Assembly: GCA_016490735.1 (NCBI GenBank)
Contig: JAEMWC010000010.1
Location: 762,001 to 826,000 of the forward strand
Length of the DNA stretch: 64,000 nucleotides
DNA from: Pachyseris speciosa
Lineage: Eukaryota > Cnidaria > Anthozoa > Scleractinia > Pachyseridae
Reading direction: 5' to 3'
The notes beneath the pieces are model-generated. The model did no database searches, was not told where the DNA came from, and saw nothing but the letters and a program-made list of their open reading frames with translations. A program made the position numbers and the translations under genes. Below are positions 44,401-53,320 of this stretch, in pieces; the first letter of the stretch is position 1, and each line of letters opens with the position of its first letter.

Positions 44401-47400
44401 ACCCCGATATAACGATGTCATGTTACCAGTTCCTTGGTACATCGTTATATCGCCGGGGGTTCCCGGTACTGTATTTCTAATCCGGAACATTAATCACCGT
44501 AGTAGTCCCAGAGGTACGTGCCATTGACTCCATTTCTCTTGGTTTTCACAGGCGTTGGATTCGGTTGCTGTTTGGCCGTGAATTTCCCATGGTAGATGTG
44601 CTGGTGTTATGGGATGCTCTGTTCGCTGACGGACCCATGTTGGATTTGGTGGATTATATCTACATCAGCATGCTGGAGGCCATCAGAGACAAACGTATGA
44701 TTATGTAAAGTTGTGCGTCTGTTAAGTATGGCTCTCGAGTTCCAAGTTCAAAATATCCACAAACAAGCTCATTCACATATCGCTCAGTAGCTTTCACCTC
44801 ACAAAAATTACAACATGTTCATGCGAAGAACCAACAAAATTCCAACGAAATGTTGCAGCACGAATTACAACTCGTGGTTCTTCGTAACTTCGTGAATTTA
44901 AGTTTCAAGCGTCTTCTTTTATAATCTAATTATTAAATTTGTGGAGCGACGTGCTGACGGGTTGCCAACTAGCAAAGAGGCAAGGTGAACTATTACTACC
45001 AAATTTTCATTCAAGGAGGCGACGTTTAGTACCGGTATGGTGTTGCAGCGAAAGGTCTCCAGATTTTATCTTTGCAGCTTGTTACTGTACATGTATACTG
45101 AACTGTAAGAACTAGTGACGTCGCCGATCATCTATTATCATCGATCATTCATCGACAACTTTAAGCGACGCGATAATCGATTATAGATGATTCACAATCG
45201 ATTATCGCGGAAAAATGAAAAAGACCTGTTGGTTACAAATACAAATATTAACACTTTTGTGTTGCCTTTTTAATGGCGTCTCGTAACAGTAGCTATAATC
45301 CGTCGAGTGTCCCTTTGCTGCTACGCTTCGTATTTTTTTTTTGTGTGTTCCAAAACATGGCGCAGCATGGCCGCGCCTAATTGAAAATATTACTAAAGAG
45401 AATTGGACATGACCAAGACGATTAGCAGGATATGTCAAAAGGAATGCGCCAACAAAGGTACTTTGACTTGTACACAGTTGTAAAATAAATGGGTTTTCTA
45501 ATCAGTAGATTTTCCCGAATTTTACAATCGATGATCGTTCGGTTTGGTCAAACCGATTATTTCCGATGATCAATTATGAAATCTCATCTGATTCCCGCAA
45601 CAATAATTAGAACTATTTTGATATTGCGAGTGTTAATTTTGTATATTGGTATTGCTGTTTAGTTCTTGCAGGAAGTTACTTGGCTTGTATGGGTTACCTG
45701 ATGAAGTTTCCTGGAGGTTTCGACGACGTTTACCGCTATGTGAAAACGGCCTTAATCATGAGACAAAACAAGGTAAGATTCTGGCGGAGGAGGCGGTTTT
45801 GATGATATTTGCCGTTACATATATGAAAACTACGTTAATAAGGAGAGAAAACAAGGCAAGTTTTGGCAGACGTTGTTTAATCCGCCCCGCGCCCTGTAAA
45901 TGGTGAAGGAAATTATTGCAACCAACATGGATTTTCCTTATACATTTTCAAACTCCGATCCAGAATCGTGATCGAAATTTCGATGAAATGCGGAACAAAG
46001 ATTCGTTAAACAGTATTTAAATCTAGCAAGAAAGCAAACAATCTACAACATGGATCGCGTGTTCTCAGATTTGAGAAAGGATCGGTACTTAATGGAACTG
46101 GAGGACAGCAATATCGTTAATTCAATAACAGTTACAGTATTATTTTCTGTTGTTCACTAGCCATCCTCAGCTCGATCCAGTCCCCGTCTTTCACGTTCCG
46201 CGGCGACTCATGACATGCATCCATCCGGGACCTTTCCTCAGAGAAAGGCAAGTCGCGTGCTGCTTTACTCTTGATACTTGTCATCTTTGACAGACAGATG
46301 ATGGTCTTTTTTGTTGCCATAGAAACCAGGACCAAGGAGACCGCAGTCTGCTTTCACGTCATTCACAAAGCGCTATCAACAGTTCATGGAACCAGTAAAG
46401 CAAACGGTCACAAAACCTGCCAGCAAACCACAAAACCTGGAAGCGCCTAGAAGCAGCAGCGGTGGTAATAATGCTGCCTTTCTATTTCATTAGATAAAGT
46501 TGTTTAGTGTTCGACATAGCATTTTAGAGCACAAATACACAACAATACGAGTGCAAATGTGAGACCGTGGTTGTTAATGTGCACCTAACCCTAATATATT
46601 TTTTTCGCAATACAAATCGTTGTACCTGTTCGAAACGCAGTGCGACTTTTTGCGCCTTTTTTAATCAAATCGTGACTTTTTATAGGCTGTAAAAGTTACG
46701 AGCCCAAGCCATCATCTGTCACACGACCGAGCTATTAAGGGGCATGGATCTATTCCTGATTTGACGTCACAAACTGATTTGCATCGTGGTAAGTCTGTCA
46801 GCAAGCATGCAGAGCAGTTTGTGAAGTCAAATCAGGAATAGACCCATGCCCCTTCTGACTCGGTCGTGTACCAAATGATGGTTAGTTTATCGTAAGTTTT
46901 GAAGCCCACAAACACGTTCAAAATAGGAAGTGAAGGCTTAATGTTTTTGAAATAGGCGAAAAGTTTTATATTAGCGTAAAGGAGGTCGGTCATGATTAGA
47001 GCCACTGGCCTGGTGTTTACTCCGTTTAAAATCAGGAGATTGTTTGGGGTTAAGGATTCCATCCTTACGGATTTACGATCGCGAGTCATTTATAAGTTTT
47101 CATGTGCAGGCTGTAGTGCCTGTTATGTTGGTGAAACCAACAGACATCTTGCCACTCGCATCCGTGAACATCTCTCCTCCGACAAACATTCCCACATCTT
47201 CAAACACCTGAAAAATTCTGAAAATTGTCGTTCCCTTTGTTCTGAAGATTGTTTTAGAATTCTCGAATCTGCTTCCACTAGCTTCCAATTGAAAATCAAG
47301 GAAGCCATGCACATCCTTTGGGAGCAGCCTTCTTTAAATTCTCAGGTCAAACACCTTAATTTATCCCTTTCTTATTAATTAGTCTCCTTTCTTAGCATAA

Positions 47401-50400
47401 ATAGTTTCTTTACCCTTAATTATTCTTGTTAATATCTCACTCTGTTACACTATGTATTGCTCATTTTCATTTTATTCTTTACTGTACAACTGACGATGGA
47501 TGATGTCTCATCCGAAACATGTTTTCATTAAAAAATGAACTTCAAAATTATCGTGTGGTTCATTAAAGCGATTTCTTACTTCGTGCTGCTACGAAGCCTT
47601 AGGGACAAAAAATTGCATTAGATAATGGGAAACAGTGAAATAACAATTTGTCAGGGAAGATAAGCACCAAAGAGACAAGACGAAATGCAATATATGGCGA
47701 GGATGGTGAAGGATGGAGAAGATTGAAACGGACCACAAATGACCTTTTTGAAAATTGAGGCTAAACTTTTCAAAATCCAAAGACCGTGACATAGCTCCTT
47801 TAAAAAATACTTGGGGGTTAGGGACACTTTAACCATCCGTACCCAGAAAATTCGGAAATTTCGATTGGAAATCAAATGGGTTACAAATTGTTGGGAAATT
47901 CCATGCCACCGGAATTTTCGGACTACTCCAGAAGTACTTTTCTTCTCCCGTTTGGAACTGAAACGTTATATCTGTGTTATTTGTCATTTCAGTCTTTGCT
48001 TTGTTCATTTTGAAATTGTAGCAGAGGAACTTGTTCCCAAGGGACCCCGGCCAGCTCGACCAGGTTCAGTCCCAGCTCCCGACACGAGAGACCGTGCAGA
48101 TTCTGGCTCCCAGTCCATTTCTCCGGGAAAGGGTATGAAGTCAATCAAAGAGAAACTGATGACACGGCCCAGGGTCCGCTCAAGAGTGGACTATGATGAA
48201 CTGGCTCAAGTGAGTGACGATAGTTTGGTTTGATATCGGCTTGTTGTGCTTCTTGTTCGTTATTCTTTAGCAAAAAGTTACAATCTAACCGTAGAAGCAC
48301 GGTAGTCAATGTTCAACTCCAGCAATGAAAACGTGAAGCTTGTGGGATGTGGCTGGAGTGACAAGGATACTTCACAAATTAATGTGATCAAGTAAGCTGA
48401 AGCCAACTCCAGTATGATAACTGTCAGTATATTTCTTCCTCTGTCAGGATCATGAAAGACTCCAGAAACAAGTGTCCTCGCTGAAATCCGAGCTCGATAA
48501 AATGCAAGGGTTGAACCTCTACTGCGGAAGAAAAATGGATTCTTACATTGGTGAGTATTGTATGTTTAACTCAAAGGTCCTTTATTTTTACTACTGTCTT
48601 TAAAACAGTCACAGCTTTCTATGCCCACTCGTCCCAACAAAGGCAAGAAGAAATCTAAACACAGTACACTCATCTCGCAGGATTTTCCTATCACCAAAAC
48701 ACCCTGGGAGCAGATCGCGGTTTATTAAAATTTCAAACTGTTTTCTTCCTCTACGCCTCTCAGCTGAATGAACAATCTGTGTAGCTGTGTTTTGGTCAAG
48801 TTAGCGATATTCCCGAGTTTATCATGTTTTTTCTGTATTTGCAGTTTTTACATTGGTTTTGTCTCTAGTGTTGCATTGTAGCCAGTCACACGGGGTTTTT
48901 ATTGCTTTGCTTTGTAGATCTTGTTCAAGATGAACTCACCAAGGAAGAAGATGCTGTCAATGATGTTGTGTACTTGTGCTTAGCTGGATTGAAACAGGCA
49001 AGAAATGTCGTTTGCCGTTACCATATTTTCTCTGGCTTAATTCATTTCACTGTAACGAGGAGTTTCTCTTCATTATAGCTCTCGCTTTTATTCCGTTGAC
49101 TTGTTACCTTTCAAATTACATGCTCAGTGACCAGGCCTATGAATGGAAACGAGGCTGTTGGTCACCTTGTTTTGATACAGACCTCACTGCTTTTCTGGTG
49201 TAAATCGTGTTCTTGTGCTAACTAGTCCACATTTGCATGTGAAAGACGGTGGTTTGTATCAAAACAAGGTTAACTCCTGCCTCGATTCCACTCAGAGGCC
49301 AGGTCACTGAACACGTAACTGTAAAATGGGCTATTGCCAGTTCATCTTGCCTTGCTCAGCACAAGCTTTAATGCGCGTGTCTAATCCATCCGGCCTTGCC
49401 CAGCTAAGTACGTCTAATTATCTAAATATGTCAATTCTCTTATAATTATTGTTGGTAATTTTGATAAATTCCGATATTAATTCGTATGAATGGAAAACGT
49501 TAGAATTACTTCTAAATTGTAACTATAAATTACAAAGAATGCAGATTGCAGATTATAATCATTAAAATATGTTCCACAGGTGCGCGATTTGTTAAAAGGA
49601 ACTTTAGCTTTCCGCGGATCAACGATGGAGACCGAGTGTGATTTCATGGAGATAGATAACAACATCGCTGCCCGCCTACAGATCCCATCGCTTCAACAGC
49701 AGAGAGACAGCGAGCTTCCTGAGACTTTGCCTGTACCGATGCTGGCTAATTTTGGTCATTTTGACGATGCTGGGGAAAAGGAAAGCAGTTTTATGTCGAG
49801 CGACATCGATGGAAAACAAAATCAAGAAACTGCGAACTCCGACGAGCTTGCAGCTTGTTTAGTAGAGTCTGAAACGACGCACAGAAACGCAGATAGTAAT
49901 GGAGAGCAAACCGTTGAGGATTCACAAAACAGCGTGGAACAGCAGAAAGTTGACGGAGAACATTCAAAGCGTGATGATTTTGTTAAGGCTGGAGGAAGCA
50001 ACAGTGATACCGAGGATCCATTTGCGAATTTCGTGGAAGGCAACCAGGACATCCAATCAATTGGTTCAATTCCTTTAATTTGCGGAGACGATCATGCAGT
50101 GGGTACAGAGGAAAGGACATCTAGCGACAATTCGGTTAGTACGAATGATTCGTTTTTGTCTGGGCTCGAGCCTAAGACAGAAAACGAAACTAGTGAACCC
50201 GAGGGTAAACACGATCGAGACAGTTTCCTACACAACACAGAAACCACAACTAAAGAACCACCTGGGACTGATCCTTTGTGTAATGAGCTGTCTCACTCGT
50301 CGAGAGAGCCTGGAAACGAGAATGTAAGGATACGTCGGACCAACTCTCCGGACCGCGAATTTGTGTTTGTTAATCGGGACGGTACTGCGCATGCGTCACC

Positions 50401-50449
50401 CACGCCTGCCCGACACCCCTTGGAAGAAAGCGACGAATTTTTTTACTAA
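24201..50449 (+). CDS. TBC1D5: TBC1 domain family member 5 (Rab7 GAP), about 20 exons found
   Basis: GTPase-activating protein for Rab7 that works with retromer (VPS29/VPS35) and in autophagy. Exons: 24201-24306, 26352-26523, 30756-30818, 31545-31634, 36722-36799, 37103-37170, 37481-37519, 37900-37963, 38809-38891, 39572-39622, 39905-39986, 40507-40554, 41793-41908, 44552-44694, 45672-45772, 46323-46464, 48022-48209, 48448-48550, 48918-48997, 49580-50449 (TAA). Phases match at every junction but 26523/30756, where a short exon is missing. Diagnostic blocks: RFSNFRSICWK, FNPLSQDET, RWIRLLFGREFP and VLWDALFADG. About 895 residues are visible, roughly 100 more than vertebrate TBC1D5. Introns are large and repeat-rich. 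Confidence 0.93.
25860..26040 (-). repeat. Dispersed copy of the tRNA-Thr-derived SINE
   Basis: The minus strand reads TTAGCTCAGTTGGTCAAGAA, a cloverleaf-like middle and ATGGCTTCAAATCCCATACA then AGCCTAAATTTTTTTCAGGG, matching the 16.9-17.4 kb units. It lies in the first TBC1D5 intron. Confidence 0.65.
27212..28234. mobile_element. piggyBac-like non-autonomous element (TTAA target)
   Basis: Left border TTAACCCATTGACTACCGCA; right border GTGCCAATGGGTTAA. The inverted ends start CCCATTG directly next to TTAA on both sides, as in the piggyBac superfamily. About 1 kb with no transposase frame. Lies in a TBC1D5 intron. Confidence 0.75.
28640..29215 (+). pseudogene. Tc1/mariner-like transposase N-terminal relic
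   Basis: In-frame pieces read VKKAIRMYVNTGAVSDLPKR (near 28855-28915), then after a break NPELYLDELQAWLEYERGEA and ALSRTIRQIGLTVKKVLKAT, ending in a stop at about 29210. This is the paired helix-turn-helix pattern of Tc1/ISL2EU-type transposases. No catalytic DDE domain follows. Nothing larger can be restored from the sequence here. Confidence 0.6.
29896..30120 (+). repeat. tRNA-derived SINE, copy 2
   Basis: Head GGCATAGTGGTGAGAGCACT followed by TGCCCTCCACTTAGGGTTCG, then the body GTGGGTTTAGTTTGTTGTTG and the tail GGCCACAGGTTTGTCAGTCA, ending near an ATTTATTT tail. The middle is partly deleted relative to copy 1. Confidence 0.75.
30158..30450 (+). repeat. tRNA-derived SINE, copy 3
   Basis: Head CACTGGTGAGAGCACTTGCC, body ATATGTGGGTTGATTTTGTT, GGTACTCCGGTTTTCCCCTC, ending in TTATTATAAATAAAT. 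It follows copy 2 in the same orientation in a TBC1D5 intron. Confidence 0.75.
30756..45772 (+). CDS. TBC1D5: TBC1D5 exons 3-15: Rab-GAP TBC domain
   Basis: These exons encode the TBC fold. The arginine finger motif IxxDxxR is present as IKQDLDR (exon 37103-37170) and the glutamine finger YxQ as SYKQ at the end of exon 37900-37963, directly before GMHELLGPIIYVLHED. C-terminal TBC helices carry TPQVYGLRWIRLLFGREFPM and LVDYIYISMLEAIRD. Both catalytic fingers are intact, so active Rab GAP function is expected. Several exons are short (39-90 bp). Confidence 0.93.
32055..32086. repeat. (GATA)n microsatellite next to a retroelement-like end
   Basis: Seven GATA units followed by GTTTATTACATATAACTTTG. 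A microsatellite at the border of dispersed sequence fits the 3' end of a minus-strand non-LTR element, but no coding part is visible. Confidence 0.8.
32261..34690. mobile_element. Dispersed element with GGAGCTCCG start
   Basis: Begins TAGCGGAGCTCCGATGGCCC next to GAAGGGCCGTC, followed by sequence resembling a repeat I recognise from corals (not searched). The far border is uncertain. Related words CAGCTCCGATTCTAGGCTTGG (34638) and GGAGCTCCGCTTTTAGGCTT (36319) lie downstream, so the unit could extend to 36.34 kb. No clear transposase. Confidence 0.45.
36835..37040. repeat. CAT/CATCATCAC array
   Basis: Imperfect CATCATCACCATC-type trinucleotide repeats in the intron between TBC1D5 exons 36722-36799 and 37103-37170. 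Confidence 0.9.
37555..37835. repeat. Minisatellite AATTCTCGTAACTCATCTCACC
   Basis: Units such as GATGAATTCTCGTAACTCAT then CTCACCTTAATATC repeat with deletions. The array fills the intron between exons 37519 and 37900. Confidence 0.88.
38385..38760. repeat. ACTTGCG-rich element
   Basis: Dense repeats of ACTTGCG and TTTGGCCA. The left CGCAAACTCACAAGCATCTT and right TTGCGAGTTCGTTTGCAGGC are roughly inverted. It ends about 50 bp before the TBC1D5 exon 38809-38891. Confidence 0.5.
40123..40300. repeat. GATGAT/GGTGGT array
   Basis: Imperfect trinucleotide repeats (GAT, GGT, GAC) in the TBC1D5 intron after 39986. Confidence 0.9.
41962..43928. mobile_element. TTAA-flanked element with GGGCCCATT ends, about 2 kb
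   Basis: Left TTAAGGGCCCATTGAAGTAT then CTCGTTGCTAAGG; right CCTAGCAACGGC ... GATACTTTAATGGGCCCTTA then A. TTAA on both sides is the piggyBac-type target. No complete transposase is visible; an open frame around 42654-42893 has no recognised domain. It carries a nested palindromic element at 43200-43332. Confidence 0.8.
43200..43332. mobile_element. Palindromic MITE nested in the 2-kb element
   Basis: AGGCCCGGTTCATACGTCGC followed by ATTTCTGCCGTGTCGAATGC is repeated as an inverted copy at the right end. Each arm exceeds 40 bp and is nearly perfect, with TA at both flanks (43198-43199 and 43333-43334), as in Tc1/mariner-type MITEs. High arm identity suggests recent insertion. Confidence 0.9.
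44128..44475. mobile_element. Element rich in ATAACGATA repeats
   Basis: Starts TACAGTGGACCCTGATATAA and ends GGGGGTTCCCGGTACTGTAT, giving loosely inverted termini. The interior repeats TTTATAACGATACCCCCGAC. Lies just upstream of the TBC1D5 exon 44552-44694. Confidence 0.6.
46323..48209 (+). CDS. TBC1D5: TBC1D5 exons 16-17: disordered linker
   Basis: Exon 46323-46464 starts KPGPRRPQSAFTSFTKRYQQ and joins in phase 1 to exon 48022-48209, rich in Pro, Arg and Ser (EELVPKGPRPARPG, SISPGKGMKSIKEKL). The region corresponds in position to the low-complexity linker of vertebrate TBC1D5. The intron between them (46465-48021) carries a Penelope-like fragment and a long hairpin. Confidence 0.8.
46724..46868. 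repeat. Long hairpin upstream of the Penelope-like fragment
   Basis: CACGACCGAGCTATTAAGGG then GCATGGATCTATTCCTGATT pairs with AATCAGGAATAGACCCATGC then CCCTTCTGACTCGGTCGTG. Arms are about 55 bp with few mismatches. It immediately precedes the GIY-YIG fragment and may be a part of that element or a separate insertion. Confidence 0.8.
46870..47540 (+). mobile_element. Penelope-like element 3' fragment with GIY-YIG domain
   Basis: An open frame ending at 47378 encodes VIYKFSCAGCSACYVGETNR then HLATRIREHL and HIFKHLKN, the GIY-YIG endonuclease of Penelope-like retroelements. Upstream pieces resemble the reverse-transcriptase C-terminus but contain stops, so the copy is 5'-truncated and dead. 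The 3' flank includes GACGATGGATGATGTCTCAT then CCGAAACATG, a typical tail region. Lies in a TBC1D5 intron. Confidence 0.8.
48448..48997 (+). CDS. TBC1D5: TBC1D5 exons 18-19: coiled-coil, GC donor
   Basis: Exon 48448-48550 encodes HERLQKQVSSLKSELDKMQG, a coiled coil matching the vertebrate ISFLQGQLNDLD region, and continues LYCGRKMDSYI. Exon 48918-48997 encodes DLVQDELTKEEDAVNDVVYL then CLAGLKQ, followed directly by CAG|GCAAGA. This is a GC-AG intron; the next exon starts GTG-CGC-GAT (VRDLLKGTLAF) after TTCCACAG at 49579, in phase 0. Confidence 0.9.
49113..49336. mobile_element. Inverted-repeat element AATAGCCCATTTTACAGTTG, copy 2
   Basis: Contains TGCTCAGTGACCAGGCC, CACCTTGTTTTGATACAGAC, GTATCAAAACAAGGTTAAC and ends AACTGTAAAATGGGCTATTG. 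The left terminus is more diverged than in copy 1. Lies in the last TBC1D5 intron, the one with the GC donor. Confidence 0.8.
49580..50449 (+). CDS. TBC1D5: TBC1D5 terminal exon: acidic tail with LIR-like and DPF motifs
   Basis: A 290-codon exon starting VRDLLKGTLAFRGS. The tail is Glu/Asp/Ser/Thr-rich and predicted disordered. It holds DTEDPFANFVEG, a DPF tripeptide of the kind AP-2 alpha-ear binds, and near the end PDREFVFVNRDG, an LC3-interacting-region-like core F-V-F-V preceded by acidic residues. This lies where vertebrate TBC1D5 has DDFILIS followed by acidic residues and Gly. The stop is TAA at 50447-50449. A possible AATAAA occurs near 51014. Confidence 0.88.
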   Translation: MRDLLKGTLAFRGSTMETECDFMEIDNNIAARLQIPSLQQQRDSELPETLPVPMLANFGHFDDAGEKESSFMSSDIDGKQNQETANSDELAACLVESETTHRNADSNGEQTVEDSQNSVEQQKVDGEHSKRDDFVKAGGSNSDTEDPFANFVEGNQDIQSIGSIPLICGDDHAVGTEERTSSDNSVSTNDSFLSGLEPKTENETSEPEGKHDRDSFLHNTETTTKEPPGTDPLCNELSHSSREPGNENVRIRRTNSPDREFVFVNRDGTAHASPTPARHPLEESDEFFY

Positions 50450-50516
50450 AAATATATTGAACTTAAGTTCTTGAATTCTTGATTTCACCCTCTTAGATCA
50501 AGAGTCGTGTCAAGCT

Positions 50517-50645
50517 GAACTGAGAAGATGGAGCTACGCTATTGCCGGGTCGTAACGTGGTAACGTGAAAAACAGGACTACTGAATTTATTCCTATTTTT
50601 CACGTTACCACGTTACCATCAATAGCGTAACTCTAATCTTCTGTA
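50517..50645. repeat. Hairpin repeat GTAACGTGGTAACGTGAAAA
   Basis: CGTAACGTGGTAACGTGAAA at the left and TTTCACGTTACCACGTTACC at the right pair, and the outer GAGCTACGCTATTG / CAATAGCGTAACTC extends the stem. Lies about 70 bp past the TBC1D5 stop, so it may fall in the 3' UTR. Confidence 0.8.
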
Positions 50646-50674
50646 TATAAACCATAAACAACCCACAACTCCTC

Positions 50675-50787
50675 GGTTCGCTCTGACGAAGGGCTAACGC
50701 TCGAAACGTCAGCTTTTCGAATCCCAGTACGGTGGTCAATTTACATTATCAACTCCGTTGATAAACCAAATTTGCGTGTATCACTCC

Positions 50788-50815
<28 letters not shown>
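50675..50815 (+). repeat. Penelope-like 3' terminal fragment
   Basis: GACGAAGGGCTAACGCTCGA then AACGTCAGC, a word I associate with 3' ends of Penelope-like elements in corals. A similar word, GACAAAGGGCTAACGCTTGA, occurs at 60764. No coding frame remains. Confidence 0.5.
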
Positions 50816-50823
<8 letters not shown>

Positions 50824-52607
50824 ACCCTCTTTAAACTTCAGGTAATCAGCAATTTGAGGAAGAATGTGGCTTGCATTTATCGTCAAATATAAAGATCTCA
50901 GTGGACAATCACTTTTACTACAAAAAGACTGCGTAATAACATTACAGAGGCAAGTATTTCCTTCCGCTAATTCATTTAAGAACAGTAATTGATTAATGAA
51001 AGTTTTTGTTGGCAATAAATTTGTGTATTTTTCGTATTTTCACGGAAGCAAATTATGAGTCGTTTAAGAATTTGTAAATTTTGTGACTCAACAATCATTA
51101 GTCATAAATAGTGTATTTTTGTCTTTCTATGTGACTGCTCTACCATATACATGTGGCGCGAAAATTTTCAGGAATTTAAAGAACTTATTTGTCAGTTGGG
51201 TTTCTTTTGTTCTTTTCAGGGTAATACATTGCATAACCCCTGATCGGCTTTGATTGCAACAGGCGAGTGCAGGGCTGAAACAATGGCAAAACAATGCAAT
51301 ATATATTTCCGCTCAACATATTCCCGTGCTCATATTCCCCTCGACTTAGTCTCCCAATCATGTAAACTCTAAAGCAGAAACAAACAAACACAGACGAAAT
51401 GCCAAACAGTTACCGACCACGCGGTGGTCTTTCGTGTGTTAGGTGGTATCTACTCACTGTTTCGTGTAGCAACCTCTTCGTCGGTAACGACTTGCATACC
51501 GCGTTTTTCCCCTTTCTCTCCTCCATACCTTCTTCGTGGGGCTTACTCGCTGCAACGACATTGGTAGCGGGCGGACCTTCAAGCAATAAATCATTACTCC
51601 AGAAGTGTTAAAATCCGAGACAGCATTTTCAACGTCTAGGTCTGAACATCCGTGCTGTGAGTCTGACATGTCCAATTCTGTCAAGAAGGAGCTTTCTAAG
51701 AGCCAGAAAAGCTGCTTTGGGTTGAAAACAAGTCTTCGAGGTTGCTCATTGCTTCCAAGAACTTAGTGTTTTCTAATCGTACACACGTTGTAGCATCTAA
51801 CAAGTCTCCCTCGAGAGAATTTATAACTTTTTTGTATTGTAGAAAACCTCACCAACTGACAAATAAGCATGTTATTTGCCTGTCCCTCGTGGGTATGTGA
51901 TATATTCACCTTTACTAGGTGAATACATCACATACCCCCTCGTTCCCGGTAAATAACCCTCACTTATTTACTGAATTTGACGAGAGCAATGCATTTGCGT
52001 TTTATGCCACAAAAAAGGTGAGCACAAATTTCATGCCACTCGGTAGTTCCATTGTGCAAGCGTATCTTCCACCGAATATCTATTTTTTTGTAATTCTTGT
52101 CCTTATAAATCGTTAGAAACAAAGTCCCTGAATGAATGTTTCATCAGATTACGCTCGAAGATGATTAAATAAAAGATGGTGGGTAGCAGTTAAAAGTTGT
52201 ACAGGTATTTCCATAGATAGTGAACGAATTTAAGGGAGATCATTTCAAAAGTATTGTAAGATATACTTTATTTCTCCTAGGTAAATAATGCGTAGAAAAT
52301 TCAGAATAGAATATTAATAATTATTATATGGATAACAAATTACTTGAATAAAGATGTCATCGGTAACCATTTAAACAAGGTCTTCTTTGTTTACATACAC
52401 GTCTTTATGAACAACCAAGAACTTGACTGAATTTATGTAAAGCTCAGTCTCAGAAAAATCGTCCATGGACGTAAAAGGCGCCCCTTAATAATTACAAAAC
52501 TACAATAACCACTCACGGCGTACGACTATATTAGCAATAAATACTACAAGGGAATATGCGCATTTTCAAGGGAACAAATTCTACAACAAACCAAACCAAA
52601 CCAAACA

Positions 52608-52884
52608 AGCGGTTCTCAATTGAGTGTCGAAAGTAATTCTTGCTTTGATTTTGCATTGCTTCGCTCTGTGATTGGTTGTCAAAACTCGCGCCACTTTCTC
52701 AACCAATGAGAAGCAATACCAAAACTAATCGCAACATGGAAGCGCGCATTTCCCGCGATTTACTCCGGCTACATGTAATTGCTTCGAATTTTGATTGGCT
52801 CATTGAACTGTTTCGGTCCGTTGTAATTGGCTGGAAAAATTGGTCTGGTTTTGGTTTTACGACACTCAATTGAAAACCGCTCTA
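52608..52884. mobile_element. CAATTGAGTGTCG-family element, full copy
   Basis: Left AGCGGTTCTCAATTGAGTGT then CGAAAGTAATT; right TTTACGACACTCAATTGAAA then ACCGCTCT. The terminal inverted repeats exceed 20 bp with few mismatches. Internal words such as GATTGGCTCATTG and GTAATTGGCTGG recur in the other copies. No coding capacity. Confidence 0.85.
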
Positions 52885-53164
52885 CTCTTGGGTGGCTGTA
52901 TTGCCCAACTATATATACTATATGTACTCTGTTTCGTTTTTGAAGATCTTCTCAAACGTTTTATCTAAGTTATTGAAAACAATTTTAATTCCTCACTTAG
53001 AAAAACACTACCTAAATGTTAACAACGTATTAATTTAAATTAAATTACAAATATGCTATAATTTGAAAAGTACTCTAGTAAGTCTGCGGGCTTCCGAAAT
53101 ATGAAATTTATTTTAAATTTTAAATACACTTCTTTAAATTTGGTATTACCAAAATATGCTTAAG

Positions 53165-53320
53165 CTATTCAGTTCAGTTCAGTTCAGTTAGCCAAACAAC
53201 ATAAACAAACAAATATAATAACAGTAAGCTGACAAGGGTGCCCAGAAGAAACCAAGAGGCTTATAATAACACCTGGGCTCCCCAGTCACAAAGGACTGAG
53301 ATAAGAAAAACAAATTGTAG
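53165..53320 (-). repeat. (TTCAG)n with retroelement-like flank
   Basis: TTCAGTTCAGTTCAGTTCAG then TTAGCC, followed by ACAAGGGTGCCCAGAAGAAA and CCTGGGCTCCCCAGTC. Read on the minus strand this looks like a non-LTR element 3' end with a pentanucleotide tail. Confidence 0.5.

Noticed and set aside
46132..46335. Minus-strand 67-residue frame overlapping the TBC1D5 exon at 46323
   Set aside because: No recognisable domain; mostly intron sequence antisense to TBC1D5.
51454..51684. Minus-strand 76-residue frame starting MTELDMSDSQ
   Set aside because: No domain, no splice partners, and located in repeat-rich intergenic DNA.
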